A DNA stretch of 64,000 nt. Source: Casp-actino8 sp965659595 (lineage in GTDB: Bacteria; Actinomycetota; Acidimicrobiia; Acidimicrobiales; Ilumatobacteraceae). The DNA lies in NCBI GenBank assembly GCA_965659595.1, contig CBFHWN010000006.1:1-64000 (forward strand), written 5' to 3'. This document shows, one piece after another, positions 35,492 to 45,130 of the stretch; position 1 is the stretch's first letter; each line of letters opens with the position of its first letter. Below the pieces are notes generated by a model, which did no database searches, was not told the DNA's origin, and saw only the letters and a list, made by a program, of their open reading frames with translations. The translations under genes were made by a program, and so were the position numbers.

Positions 35492-36772
35492 TCAGTCGAG
35501 GGGAGCGAGAGCGGCCCGTCCTCGATAGCGCGCCGCATCACCGAGCTGCTCTTCGATTCGTAGCAACTGGTTGTACTTGGCGACGCGATCGCTGCGCGCC
35601 GGTGCACCCGTCTTGATCTGACCACAGTTGGTGGCCACGGCGAGGTCGGCGATCGAGGTGTCTTCGGTCTCGCCACTGCGATGACTCATCACAGTCGTGT
35701 AGCGATGGCGGGTGGCGAGGTCGATCGTCTCGAGCGTTTCGGTGAGCGAGCCGATCTGGTTGACCTTCACCAGCACGCTGTTCGCCACTTTGCGTTCGAT
35801 GCCTTGGGCCAGGCGCCGACTGTTGGTGACGAAGAGATCGTCGCCCACGAGTTGCACGCGACCGCCGAGGACCGACGTGAGATCGGCCCAGCCGTCCCAG
35901 TCGTTCTCATGCATGCCGTCTTCGATCGACACGATGGGGTAGGTGCTCACGAGGCGCGTCCAGTACTCGACGAGTTCGGCCGGCCCGAGAACCTTGCCTT
36001 CGCCCGACAGTTCGTAGCGCCCGTCGACATAGAGTTCACTCATCGCCGGATCGAGCGCGATGGCGATGTCGTCGCCGGGAGTGAAGCCGGCCGCAGTGAT
36101 GGCGTCGACAAGAATACGAATCGCATCTTCGTTGGTGGCGAGATTGGGTGCGAAACCGCCCTCGTCACCCACTGCCGTGGAAAGTTCGCGATCGTGGAGG
36201 ATCTTCCTCAGGTGGTGATAGGTCTCGGTGCCCCAGCGCAATGCCTCGCGAAAGCTCGGCGCACCGACCGGCATGATCATGAATTCTTGGAGGTCGATCG
36301 TGTTGTCGGCATGTGCGCCGCCGTTTATCACGTTCATCATGGGAACGGGCAGAACGTGAGCGTTGGGTCCGCCGACGTAACGCCACAGTGGAAGATCGAG
36401 TTCGAGCGCGGCCGCCTTGGCGACGGCGAGACTGACCCCGAGAATGGCATTGGCACCGAGGCGTGATTTGTTGGGCGTGCCGTCGAGATCGTTGAGGTGA
36501 ATATCGACGCCGCGCTGATCGAGCGCGTCGAGGCCACTCAGTGCCGTGTCGATCTCACCGTTCACGAATTCGACCGCGGTCATGACACCTCTACCGAGAA
36601 AACGAGACCCTCCATCGCGCAGTTCGACGGCTTCGTGCTCTCCGGTGCTCGCACCCGACGGAACGATGGCCCGGCCGGAGGCTCCCGACGAGAGCAGTAC
36701 CTCGGCTTCGACGGTGGGATTGCCTCGGGAGTCGAGGACTTCACGAGCGGTCACGCGGGCGATCTCGGTCAT
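35492..36772 (-). CDS. eno: Enolase
   Basis: Enolase converts 2-phosphoglycerate to phosphoenolpyruvate. The 426-residue chain begins with REVLDSRGNPTVEAEV and holds PSGASTGEHEAVELRD, GDEGGFAPN, SIEDGMHENDWDGW and SHRSGETEDTSIADLAV, so the metal and catalytic residues are intact. The minus-strand hexamer TAACGT (36779-36784) ends 6 nt before the ATG, which suggests a leaderless message inside an otherwise continuous minus-strand block. Confidence 0.97.
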   Translation of the reverse strand: MTEIARVTAREVLDSRGNPTVEAEVLLSSGASGRAIVPSGASTGEHEAVELRDGGSRFLGRGVMTAVEFVNGEIDTALSGLDALDQRGVDIHLNDLDGTPNKSRLGANAILGVSLAVAKAAALELDLPLWRYVGGPNAHVLPVPMMNVINGGAHADNTIDLQEFMIMPVGAPSFREALRWGTETYHHLRKILHDRELSTAVGDEGGFAPNLATNEDAIRILVDAITAAGFTPGDDIAIALDPAMSELYVDGRYELSGEGKVLGPAELVEYWTRLVSTYPIVSIEDGMHENDWDGWADLTSVLGGRVQLVGDDLFVTNSRRLAQGIERKVANSVLVKVNQIGSLTETLETIDLATRHRYTTVMSHRSGETEDTSIADLAVATNCGQIKTGAPARSDRVAKYNQLLRIEEQLGDAARYRGRAALAPLD

Positions 36773-36781
36773 GTAATCACG

Positions 36782-38173
36782 TTAGTTCTCAGGAGTTCTC
36801 GGTCTGTCGTCGACATAAAACTCGATATGTGACTCGGCACTGGCCCGAAGAAGATTCGTGGTCTCGCGAAGAGTTACTTCGGGGTCGATGCCACGACGAC
36901 GGCATTCGGCCACCAGCTCGAGGAGCGCGCGACCAAGATCAGGCGCATCAAGCATCGACATGTCACTTGTCAGGCCAAGTTTCTCGATCTTCTTCAGCAC
37001 TGCCGAGGCGTACGACAGTGACCCCGAACTCGATGGAATGTTGTCGAAGGGGCCCTCGATCGCGCCGCGCGCCGCCTTCTCGGCTCGCTTGATCGCGTCC
37101 CAGTCGGTCACGAGTTCGTCGATGGACTTCTCCTCGCGAGCGAACACATGGGGATGACGGCGGACCAACTTGTCGTTGATGCCCCGAGCGACGTCGGCCA
37201 TCGTGAATCGACCTTCTTGTTCGGCGATCGCCGCATGGAACTCGATCTGATAGAGAAGATCGCCGAGCTCTTCGACGAGGTGTTCGTCCGTCGCCGGATC
37301 ATCGGGATCGAGAGCCAGGATCGCGTCGACCACTTCGTGCGTCTCCTCGAGCAGATATGTGACGAGGGAACGATGGTTCTGCTCACGATCCCACGGGCAC
37401 TCCCGACGAAGAGTTCGGGCCAATTCATGAAAGGCGACCAGTTCACGTCCGACCGGGGCGGCGAGACTCGGCACGAAGAGCGACGTGAGATGGTCGGCCT
37501 CCAGAGTGCGATCGATCTCGGCCCATGTGGTGTGCACGATCTGCTCGTCGGGCAGACCGAGATGATGCAGGAGTACGACCTCGCAATCATCGTTCGAGGT
37601 GTCGACGAGGTCGTCGGCCGCCAGCTTGATCTCCGACAGCACCCAGTTGGCATGACAGTGAGCCACCAGCAGCGGACCGGCCAGGCCGGCTGCACGGCGT
37701 GAGAACTCGTGACCGTCAACCAGGGTGACCCCGTCGTCGACGGGGTCGACACCGAGTCGTGCCCACACAACGTCGAGAAAACTCATGGCCGGATGCAGCA
37801 CGACGTCGACTCGATGATCGTCGCGAAGGAGTCGAACCGTTCGTTCGAGCACCAGGGGTGAACCCGGCACGGCGTAAACGATTCTCTCACCGGCTTCGTG
37901 AGCCCGAACCGTCTCGTCGACGATGTCCTCGACGATGGTGGAGTACACGTCGTCGAAGTCACTCGCCCGTTCGTAGATCTCGTCGAACGACTTTGCGTCG
38001 AATACGAGATGGGCGCTCGGATGGACCGAGGTACGCAAAAACCGACGAGGAGAAGCGCCGATCACGTTCGTGGTGTGTTCGGTGACGTACTCGTCGCCAC
38101 CCGGCCCGAGCCCCACCACATGAAGCACGGGCCTCAAAGGTGATGGGCTGATACCACGGTCAGATGGTGTCAC
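36782..38173 (-). CDS. mazG: Tetrapyrrole methylase-like domain fused to MazG
   Basis: The 463-residue protein has two parts. Residues about 15-225 form an SAM-dependent tetrapyrrole-methylase-like domain (VVGLGPGGDEYVTEHT, YAVPGSPLVLERTVRLL), and residues about 250-460 form the MazG nucleotide pyrophosphohydrolase with its acidic motif LLEETHEVVDAI and ELGDLLYQIEFHA. This YabN-like fusion is known in Bacillus and actinobacteria; MazG removes aberrant nucleoside triphosphates. The GTG at 38173 overlaps the stop of the upstream lipoprotein gene (GTGA). Confidence 0.88.
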   Translation of the reverse strand: MTPSDRGISPSPLRPVLHVVGLGPGGDEYVTEHTTNVIGASPRRFLRTSVHPSAHLVFDAKSFDEIYERASDFDDVYSTIVEDIVDETVRAHEAGERIVYAVPGSPLVLERTVRLLRDDHRVDVVLHPAMSFLDVVWARLGVDPVDDGVTLVDGHEFSRRAAGLAGPLLVAHCHANWVLSEIKLAADDLVDTSNDDCEVVLLHHLGLPDEQIVHTTWAEIDRTLEADHLTSLFVPSLAAPVGRELVAFHELARTLRRECPWDREQNHRSLVTYLLEETHEVVDAILALDPDDPATDEHLVEELGDLLYQIEFHAAIAEQEGRFTMADVARGINDKLVRRHPHVFAREEKSIDELVTDWDAIKRAEKAARGAIEGPFDNIPSSSGSLSYASAVLKKIEKLGLTSDMSMLDAPDLGRALLELVAECRRRGIDPEVTLRETTNLLRASAESHIEFYVDDRPRTPEN

Positions 38174-39108
38174 GGTGCGACGACGCGACCCGTTTCGGAA
38201 TCCCAGACGCCGTATTGGGAGCCGACCCACACATCAGCCGCCGAGAGTGCGGTTTGGCGCTCGGCCTCGGATGCACCGAGACCGACGAGTTCGCGAACAT
38301 CGTCGGCGATCTCGTCGAAGGGTCGGAGCAAAGCAATGACCCAGCCCACACCGGGAATCTCGAACGGGGGTGTTGGTACAGCGATCTCGGCGTTCGAGAG
38401 GGCAACGGCGAATTCGGGAACTATCTGACTGGATAGGGCGACGCGATCGAAGCAACCGAGTCCGGAACCAGGGTCGGTGATGACGCCGCCATTGGCGGCC
38501 GACGAATCGAGCGAGTACTGCGCGGCGAGTTCACCGAAGTCGGCCCCGACATCTAGTTGATTGGAGATGTCGGCGATGAGCGTCTCGTCGGTGACGAGGA
38601 TCGCTCTCAGGCAGAACGCCCCCGATTCACTCGGGCCGGCTTCGTACAAAGCCCCCAACTCGTCGGTCGAAGGTCCGAATGCTGCCGCGAATGCCCGTTG
38701 AACAGCCGTGGCACGCACGTAAAAATCCTGAGCGACCGTCGATGCGTCACCGAATCCGGCCTGCTCGCCGAGAATCGCCCGCGCTTCGTCGAGGTCGGCC
38801 TGCCGGATCGAGACATCGCGTGCAGCGAGCGATTCAGTCAACACGATGGTGGTAGCCCAATCGGAGAGGAGTCCACGGGCGACCGACGCGTTGACCGTGC
38901 CGTTGTCGCTCTCGGCGGAGGGGATGGCGGCGGCGTACCCCGACAGCAGGTCGTCGAAGTCCGACCCCGACAATGACTGGCCGTTCACTCGGATGGCCGT
39001 CGACTCGACGCTTGCGCACGCCGTGATCGAAACCGTGGCGAGGGCGACGGTCAGGGTGAGGGCCGTGGCCAAGCCGGCACGGAAGGGGAGGACACGACGA
39101 AAATTCAC
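38170..39108 (-). CDS. SurA/PrsA-like peptidyl-prolyl isomerase lipoprotein
   Basis: This 312-residue exported protein has a signal with a lipobox-like ITAC, then the SurA-N-type helical region and a parvulin-like segment (RAILVTDETLIADISNQL, then ELAAQYSLDSSAANGG and PEFAVALSNAEI). It probably folds exported proteins at the membrane surface. The start is a GTG at 39108 with the hexamer TAGTTT (39115-39120) ending 6 nt upstream, so it may be the first gene of a leaderless transcript that continues into mazG. Confidence 0.78.
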   Translation of the reverse strand: MNFRRVLPFRAGLATALTLTVALATVSITACASVESTAIRVNGQSLSGSDFDDLLSGYAAAIPSAESDNGTVNASVARGLLSDWATTIVLTESLAARDVSIRQADLDEARAILGEQAGFGDASTVAQDFYVRATAVQRAFAAAFGPSTDELGALYEAGPSESGAFCLRAILVTDETLIADISNQLDVGADFGELAAQYSLDSSAANGGVITDPGSGLGCFDRVALSSQIVPEFAVALSNAEIAVPTPPFEIPGVGWVIALLRPFDEIADDVRELVGLGASEAERQTALSAADVWVGSQYGVWDSETGRVVAP

Positions 39109-39129
39109 GTCGCCAAACTAGTCGCCCAC

Positions 39130-42100
39130 TCAGTTCTCGGCTGTGGGAAAGAGACGACTCAGGAAGTCGAGCAGGTACTCGACGGGTTCCCGGGTTCGCG
39201 GCACCGGCACGATCAGCTGTTGGATGGTGTCCTTGTAGATCGCGTCCTTGGCCAGTCGTGACAGGCGCATCATGTCGGACACCTTCATCGTGACCGGCGA
39301 TAGACGGGCGTCGGAACGCGTGACCACGACCTCGGTCGCCCCGAGCCGATGGCACTCGGCGCGTACCCGTCCCACCTGGAGAAGCATCTCGGCCGGATCG
39401 GGAATCGGACCGTAGCGGTCGAGCCACTCGGCACGAATGTCGTCGACTTGCTGCATCGTCTCGACCATGGCCAGACGCCGGTAGGCCTCGAGTCGCAGGG
39501 CTTCTTTTGGTACGTAGTCGGTGGGCAGAAAAGCATGGGTGGGGACGTCGATCTTGATCTCGGATGGTTCCTTGACTGGCTCACCCTTCATCTCGCCGAC
39601 GGCTTCGGTGACCATCTGGCAGTAGAGGTCGTAGCCGACGGCGGCAATGTGGCCGCTTTGGGCTTCGCCGAGCAAATTGCCGGCGCCGCGAATTTCGAGG
39701 TCGCGCATGGCGATCTTGAATCCGCTGCCGAGTTCGGTCGACTCTCCGATCGTGCGCAACCGCTCGTACGCGTCTTCGGTGAGGACGCGGTCGGCGGGAT
39801 GGAAGAGGTAGGCGTACGCGCGCTGGCCGCTACGACCCACTCGACCGCGCAGCTGATGCATCTGGCCGAGACCGAGAAGGTCGGAACGCTCGACGACGAG
39901 AGTGTTCACTGTCGGCATGTCGATTCCGCTCTCGATGATCGTGGTGCAGACCAGTACGTCGTATTCGCCTTCCCAGAAGTCGAGGACGATCTGCTCGAGA
40001 GTTCCCTCGTCCATCTGGCCGTGGGCGACGGCGATCCGCGCCTCGGGGACGAGTTCGCGCAGGCCGGCCGCGCATTCTTCGATCGTCTGCACGCGGTTGT
40101 GCACCCAGAAGACCTGGCCCTCGCGGAGCAGCTCACGTCGAATGGCTTCGATGGCGACTCGCTCGTCGTATTCGCCGACGAAGGTGAGGATCGGTTGACG
40201 ATCAGCCGGCGGGGTCTGCAACAGAGACAGGTCGCGAATCCCCACCAGGCTCATCTCGAGCGTTCGTGGAATGGGTGTGGCTGTGAGGGTGAGCACGTCG
40301 ACGTTCGTCTTCAGGTGCTTCATGGCCTCTTTGTGCTGCACACCGAAACGCTGTTCTTCGTCGACGATCAGGAGTCCGAGGTTCTTGAACTTGACCCCGC
40401 TCGCCAAAAGTCGATGGGTTCCGACCACGCAGTCGATCTCGCCGGATTCGAGTCCGGCGATCACCTGATTGGCTTCCTTCTGGGTCAGAAAGCGAGACAA
40501 AGTCTCCACGCGAATCGGGTATCCGGCGAAGCGGTCGGAGAAGGTGTTGCCGTGTTGTGAAGCGAGCAGTGTGGTGGGAACGAGAACGGCCACTTGCTTG
40601 CCGTCCTGAATGGCCTTGAACGCAGCTCGCACCGCAACCTCGGTCTTGCCGAAGCCGACGTCGCCGCACACGAGCCGATCCATGGGGTAAGGGCGTTCCA
40701 TATCGACCTTGATTTCGTCGATGGCCTTTTGCTGATCAGGGGTCTCGACGAAGGGGAAGGTGTCTTCCATCTCGTGCTGCCACGGTGTGTCGGGGCCATA
40801 GGCGTGGCCGGGTGCGGTCACCCGCTTCTGATAGAGCACGACGAGTTCCTGTGCGATCTCGCGCACTGCACTGCGCACACGAGCCTTCGACTTCGAGAAG
40901 TCAGCGCCGCCGAGGCGGTGAAGGACCGGTGTTTCGCCACCGACGTATTGGCGGATGGTGTCGATCTGATCGGACGGGACGTAGAGCTTGTCGCCTCCCT
41001 TGTAGGCGAGCAGGAGATAATCGCGTTCGATACCGCCGATCGTGCGCTTGACCATTCCTTCGTACTTGCCGACCCCGTGCACGTGGTGCACGACGTAGTT
41101 GCCCGGTTGCAGATCTTCGAAAATCGTGGTCGACGTGGCGCGACGTCGAGCCGGTTTGCGATGAGCGCGACGCCGTCCGGTGATGTCGGCTTCGGCGACC
41201 ACGGCCACCTTGGCCGACGGAATCGTGAAACTCCTGTGCAACGGAGCGACGACCACGACGCCTCCTGAGCCCGAGAGGTCCAGGTTCGAGACGGGGAGGC
41301 CTGTCTTGCTGTGCGCTACCGAGAACGCCAGTCCGGCGTCACCGAGCAAGGAGGCGAGGCGTTCGGCCGAGCCGGCACCGTCGGCGGCCACTACGACGCG
41401 GTACCCGTCGGCGAGCAACTGGGTGAAACGGCCGGCTGGACCTTCGCCGAGAGTCCCTATACCCGTGGCCACACCCCAGCCGCTCGCTTCGAGAAGTGGC
41501 ACCTCGGGACCGTCGGCGACCGGAATCAGGTTCCACGAACCGCGAGTTGCGCCAAGTAGTCGATCCGGTTCGGCATGCAATCGTGGAAACTCACGTGACT
41601 CGTCACGGGCCCATGATGAAGCGAGGGCGCTAGCCAGGTCGGCTTCTTCGGCCAAGAGATCGTGCGCGCGATCGCGCAATCGTCGAGGTTCGACGAGCAC
41701 CACCTTGGCCTCGGGAGGCAACACATCGGTGAGCAAGCGCGGCGACGTGGTGAGCCAGGGAAGCCAACTCTCCATTCCGTCGAAGATCTGGCCCTCGGCG
41801 AGACGCTCCCAGTTTTCGCGTCCCCACGGATCAGAGGCCACGAGCGCGGCGGCGCGTTCTCGACAGCTGTCGCTCATGATGAGTTCACGTGCCGGAAAGA
41901 TGAGCGCTTCGTCGAGATCGGCATCACTTCGTTGGTCGTGCACCGAGAAGGTGGTGAGTCGATCGACTTCGTCTCCCCACAAATCGATACGGATGGGGAT
42001 GTCACTCGTGGATGGGAATACGTCGACGATCGCGCCACGCAAGGCGACCTCACCGCGATGCTCGACGAGGTCTTCACGTCGGTATCCCCGTTCGACCAAC

Positions 42101-42606
42101 GTGCGCACGAGCTCGGTCGGATCGAGAGTGGCACCCCTGCGAACGACGATGGGCCCGCAGCCCGGCTCGCCGGGTGCCGTATCGGGTCCGAGTTGCTGGA
42201 GTAGCGAGCGCATACTTGCCACGATGATCGTCGGCCGTTGATCCTCGGATTCGCCGAGACGCCACAGCACCTCGAGACGCCGACCCATCGTCTCGACGCT
42301 TGGGCTCACGCGTTCGAAGGGGAGGGTTTCCCATGCCGGAAACAGCATCACGGCCGGCGCAATGACACCCGACGTGGAGAGATCTCCCGACATGAAATAT
42401 CTCAGGTCGTCGTACAACTGGCCGGCCATGGTGCCGGTCGGGCAAGCGAGGATCAATGGACGACGGCCCGACAACTGGGCGAGTGCGGCGATGCTGATGG
42501 CCCGTGCCGAGTCGGGGACCGCAACCGTGCCGTCGACGGCACCGATGAGGCTCCGGAGCGCGGGGTCGTCACGCAGACGCGGCGGAAGGGAGGCGAGAAC
42601 GCTCAC
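39130..42606 (-). CDS. mfd: Transcription-repair coupling factor
   Basis: Mfd displaces RNA polymerase stalled at DNA damage and recruits UvrA. The 1158-residue protein contains the N-terminal UvrB-like region, the CarD-like RNA-polymerase-interacting domain (LQPGNYVVHHVHGVGKYEGM), Walker A CGDVGFGKTEVAVRAAF, DEEQ box LLIVDEEQRFGVQHKEA, and helicase motifs ending in QLRGRVGRSGQRAYAYL. The C-terminal D7 domain is present. A GTG start at 42606 is 7 bp from the pth stop. Confidence 0.96.
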   Translation of the reverse strand: MSVLASLPPRLRDDPALRSLIGAVDGTVAVPDSARAISIAALAQLSGRRPLILACPTGTMAGQLYDDLRYFMSGDLSTSGVIAPAVMLFPAWETLPFERVSPSVETMGRRLEVLWRLGESEDQRPTIIVASMRSLLQQLGPDTAPGEPGCGPIVVRRGATLDPTELVRTLVERGYRREDLVEHRGEVALRGAIVDVFPSTSDIPIRIDLWGDEVDRLTTFSVHDQRSDADLDEALIFPARELIMSDSCRERAAALVASDPWGRENWERLAEGQIFDGMESWLPWLTTSPRLLTDVLPPEAKVVLVEPRRLRDRAHDLLAEEADLASALASSWARDESREFPRLHAEPDRLLGATRGSWNLIPVADGPEVPLLEASGWGVATGIGTLGEGPAGRFTQLLADGYRVVVAADGAGSAERLASLLGDAGLAFSVAHSKTGLPVSNLDLSGSGGVVVVAPLHRSFTIPSAKVAVVAEADITGRRRAHRKPARRRATSTTIFEDLQPGNYVVHHVHGVGKYEGMVKRTIGGIERDYLLLAYKGGDKLYVPSDQIDTIRQYVGGETPVLHRLGGADFSKSKARVRSAVREIAQELVVLYQKRVTAPGHAYGPDTPWQHEMEDTFPFVETPDQQKAIDEIKVDMERPYPMDRLVCGDVGFGKTEVAVRAAFKAIQDGKQVAVLVPTTLLASQHGNTFSDRFAGYPIRVETLSRFLTQKEANQVIAGLESGEIDCVVGTHRLLASGVKFKNLGLLIVDEEQRFGVQHKEAMKHLKTNVDVLTLTATPIPRTLEMSLVGIRDLSLLQTPPADRQPILTFVGEYDERVAIEAIRRELLREGQVFWVHNRVQTIEECAAGLRELVPEARIAVAHGQMDEGTLEQIVLDFWEGEYDVLVCTTIIESGIDMPTVNTLVVERSDLLGLGQMHQLRGRVGRSGQRAYAYLFHPADRVLTEDAYERLRTIGESTELGSGFKIAMRDLEIRGAGNLLGEAQSGHIAAVGYDLYCQMVTEAVGEMKGEPVKEPSEIKIDVPTHAFLPTDYVPKEALRLEAYRRLAMVETMQQVDDIRAEWLDRYGPIPDPAEMLLQVGRVRAECHRLGATEVVVTRSDARLSPVTMKVSDMMRLSRLAKDAIYKDTIQQLIVPVPRTREPVEYLLDFLSRLFPTAEN

Positions 42607-42613
42607 GGGAACG

Positions 42614-43255
42614 TCACGAGCCGTTGAACTTGTTCATGGCGGCGTCCACGCCATCGAGGACGATCGCCTCCACTGCGTCGGCAGCTACCTGAACCGCCAC
42701 GTCGAGAATCTGACGTTCGGCGGGCGGCACACGACTCAGCACGTGATTGGCGCCCTGCTCTTTCGATGATGGTTTTCCGACGCCGATCCGGACCCGGGTG
42801 TAGTCCTGAGTGCCGATCTTGGAAGTGATGCTCCGTAAGCCGTTGTGCCCGCCGAGCCCGCCGCCGAACTTCACCCGCACCGTTCCGGGTGGCAGATCGA
42901 GTTCGTCGTGAACGACGACCAAAGCGGGGAAATTCCTCTCGAGAGCGAAACCGTGTCGACGGATCAACTTCGACACCGCTTGGCCGCTTTCGTTCATGAA
43001 AGTGAGCGGGAAAGCGACGATGGCGCGTTTCATGACGGGAGGGGTGCCGATACGCACCTGCGCTTCGACCGCCGAATCGCGCCCTGAAGCGAGTGAGGTG
43101 CCACAACGTTTGGCGAGTTCGGTCACGACCTCTTCGCCCACATTGTGTCGGGTGCGTGCGTATTGCTGGCCCGGGTTACCCAATCCGACCACGAGAAAGT
43201 CGAAGGTGGGCGCATGCTTCTTGCCGGCACGATCGCCGCGCGACATCAAGCCCAT
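42614..43255 (-). CDS. pth: Peptidyl-tRNA hydrolase
   Basis: Pth recycles peptidyl-tRNA released from stalled ribosomes. The 213-residue protein has GLGNPGQQYARTRHNVGEE (catalytic His and Asn), FPLTFMNESGQAV, VVHDELDLPPG and GGGLGGHNGLRSI, the full set of family motifs. It directly follows the L25 gene, the usual ctc-pth pairing. Two ATGs, at 43255 and 43246, are possible starts. Confidence 0.95.
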   Translation of the reverse strand: MGLMSRGDRAGKKHAPTFDFLVVGLGNPGQQYARTRHNVGEEVVTELAKRCGTSLASGRDSAVEAQVRIGTPPVMKRAIVAFPLTFMNESGQAVSKLIRRHGFALERNFPALVVVHDELDLPPGTVRVKFGGGLGGHNGLRSITSKIGTQDYTRVRIGVGKPSSKEQGANHVLSRVPPAERQILDVAVQVAADAVEAIVLDGVDAAMNKFNGS

Positions 43256-43263
43256 GATTCACA

Positions 43264-43291
43264 GTCTCGCGTTCACGGTCTCGCGCTCACG
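43264..43291. repeat. 14-bp tandem duplication between rplY and pth
   Basis: GTCTCGCGTTCACG (43264-43277) and GTCTCGCGCTCACG (43278-43291) are adjacent copies differing at one base. They occupy the gap between the L25 stop and the pth start. On the minus strand the segment can also form a GTCTCG/CGAGAC hairpin (43278-43295). Confidence 0.7.
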
Positions 43292-43314
43292 AGACGTCGG
43301 GGGGTTGTTCTGGG

Positions 43315-43950
43315 TCAGGACTCGGCCGAAGCCTCGCCGGCGGCTTCGCCAGCGGCGGCACCTTCGGCCGGTGCGGATTCGGCGGCCGAGGCAGCCTTCG
43401 AGCTGGCGACGGTGATCACGACCGGCATCTCGGGATCGCCCGAGGCGCGGCAACCAGCCGGCATCGTGATCTCGGAGAGACGAATGACATCACCCATCTG
43501 CATGTCCGACACGTCGACGGCGATTTCGTTTGGCATGTTGGCCGGAGTGGTGACGATTTCGAGAGTGTCGGCGGCGGCGTCGACGAGTCCGCCGTCGGAC
43601 AGGACGGCCTTGGCGTTGCCGACGAGATGAACGGGGACCGACACAGTGAGTTCTTCACTCAGATCGATGCGCATGAAGTCGACGTGAGCAACAGTGCGAC
43701 GAACCGGATGGCGCTGCATGTCCTTCACGACGGCCGGGTACGAGTTGCCGTCGACTTCGAGAGTGAGGATGGTGTTCGCACCAGCGGGCCCCGACAGGGC
43801 GAGCCGAAGTGCGCTGCGCTCGACGGCCACCGACACTGGTGACATGCCCTGACCGTAGAGAACGGCTGGGATCGATTCCTGGCGACGCAGGCGGCGGGCG
43901 GCGGGCGAACCTTCGGCGCGTCCCGATGTGAGGCGAAGTGTGGTGGACAT
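43315..43950 (-). CDS. rplY: Ribosomal protein bL25 (general stress protein Ctc type)
   Basis: The 211-residue protein is the long form of bL25, which binds 5S rRNA. Its N-terminal domain shows RRLRRQESIPAVLYG and VAHVDFMRIDLSEELTVSVP, and it has the C-terminal TL5 domain (MPNEIAVDVSDMQMGDVIRLSE). It ends with a 30-residue Ala/Glu-rich tail. The ATG at 43950 has AAAGG upstream. It is followed by pth. Confidence 0.93.
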   Translation of the reverse strand: MSTTLRLTSGRAEGSPAARRLRRQESIPAVLYGQGMSPVSVAVERSALRLALSGPAGANTILTLEVDGNSYPAVVKDMQRHPVRRTVAHVDFMRIDLSEELTVSVPVHLVGNAKAVLSDGGLVDAAADTLEIVTTPANMPNEIAVDVSDMQMGDVIRLSEITMPAGCRASGDPEMPVVITVASSKAASAAESAPAEGAAAGEAAGEASAES

Positions 43951-44073
43951 GACTGGCCTTTCGTGCATCCCCCGGCCCGGACCAGGGGTGATACCGACTG
44001 GCCATGCTACGGGTCGGACTACTGGATCACACCAGGCCGATCCCCGGGAGTCAACCGGGATCTTCCCAGGAAC

Positions 44074-45054
44074 TCAGGCCTGGTTCTCGCCGCCGAAGAT
44101 CTCGGACACGCTGGTGTCGTCGAACACTGCCGACAGGGCGTCGGCAATGATCGGAGCGACCGAGATGATCTCGATCTTGTCGATCATCTTCTCGGCCGGA
44201 ATGGGCAGGGTGTTGGTCAGAATCACCCGGTCGATACGCGAATTCTGCAGCCGTTCGATGGCCGGACCCGACAGAACACCATGAGTGGCCATGGCCCAAA
44301 CCTCGGTAGCCCCCTTGTTCAGGAGCAATTCGGCGGCCGACACGATGGTGCCACCGGTGTCGATCATGTCGTCGGTGAGGATGCAGAGGCGCCCCTCCAC
44401 GTCGCCGATCACGTCGAGAGCCTGGGCGGTATTGGTCGTGCCCTTCGGACGACGTTTGTACACGAAGGCGAGGTCGGCGCCGAGGTGCTGCTGCATGCGC
44501 TCGGCCACCTTGATGCGACCGGCGTCGGGCGACACGATGACCGGATCCTTGGCGTTGGCCCGGATGTAGTCCTCGATCACGGGCATGGCGGTGAGGTGAT
44601 CGACCGGGCCGCCGAAGAATCCTTGGATCTGGCCGCTGTGCAAGTCGATCGACACCATGCGCTTGGCGCCGGCGGCGAGGAACAGGTCGGCGATGAGGCG
44701 GGCGGTGATGGGTTCACGGCCTTCGGCCTTGCGGTCCTGGCGGGCGTAGCCATAGAACGGGCACACCGCCGTGATGCGTTTGGCCGAGGCCCGCTGGGCA
44801 GCGTCGATCATGATGAGCTGCTCCATGATCGAGTCGTTGATGCTGCGACCATCGCATCCGTAGTGCGTCTGCATGATGAACACATCGCAGCCGCGCACGC
44901 TGTCACCGAAACGTGGGCGAACCTCGCCGTTGGCGAATTCGACGAGATTGGGATCGGCCAGTTCGATCCCCAGGTTCTGAGCGACTTCTTGGGCCAGAGC
45001 AGGATGGGTCCGACCCGAATAGAGAACCATTCGCTTGGTCGTGACCTTGTCCAT
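44074..45054 (-). CDS. prs: Ribose-phosphate pyrophosphokinase
   Basis: Prs makes PRPP from ribose 5-phosphate and ATP for purine, pyrimidine, His and Trp synthesis. The 326-residue enzyme has the FANGEVRPRFGDSVRG start, MVSIDLHSGQIQGFF, VIVSPDAGRIKVAERM and the PRPP loop ILTDDMIDTGGTIV. GGAG precedes the ATG. It is downstream of glmU, an arrangement common in many bacteria. Confidence 0.96.
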   Translation of the reverse strand: MDKVTTKRMVLYSGRTHPALAQEVAQNLGIELADPNLVEFANGEVRPRFGDSVRGCDVFIMQTHYGCDGRSINDSIMEQLIMIDAAQRASAKRITAVCPFYGYARQDRKAEGREPITARLIADLFLAAGAKRMVSIDLHSGQIQGFFGGPVDHLTAMPVIEDYIRANAKDPVIVSPDAGRIKVAERMQQHLGADLAFVYKRRPKGTTNTAQALDVIGDVEGRLCILTDDMIDTGGTIVSAAELLLNKGATEVWAMATHGVLSGPAIERLQNSRIDRVILTNTLPIPAEKMIDKIEIISVAPIIADALSAVFDDTSVSEIFGGENQA

Positions 45055-45103
45055 GGTTCTCCGCCGCCCCCTTTGGTTCGATCAGTTCGAAGTGTGCGTT
45101 CTC

Positions 45104-45130
45104 ACTTCACTCAGAACTTCACTCGGAACT
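45104..45130. repeat. 12-bp tandem duplication covering the glmU stop
   Basis: ACTTCACTCAGA (45104-45115) and ACTTCACTCGGA (45116-45127) plus ACT are tandem copies with one mismatch. Because 12 is a multiple of three, the glmU frame meets a TGA stop at 45121-45119 and a second in-frame TGA 12 bp later. Confidence 0.75.
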
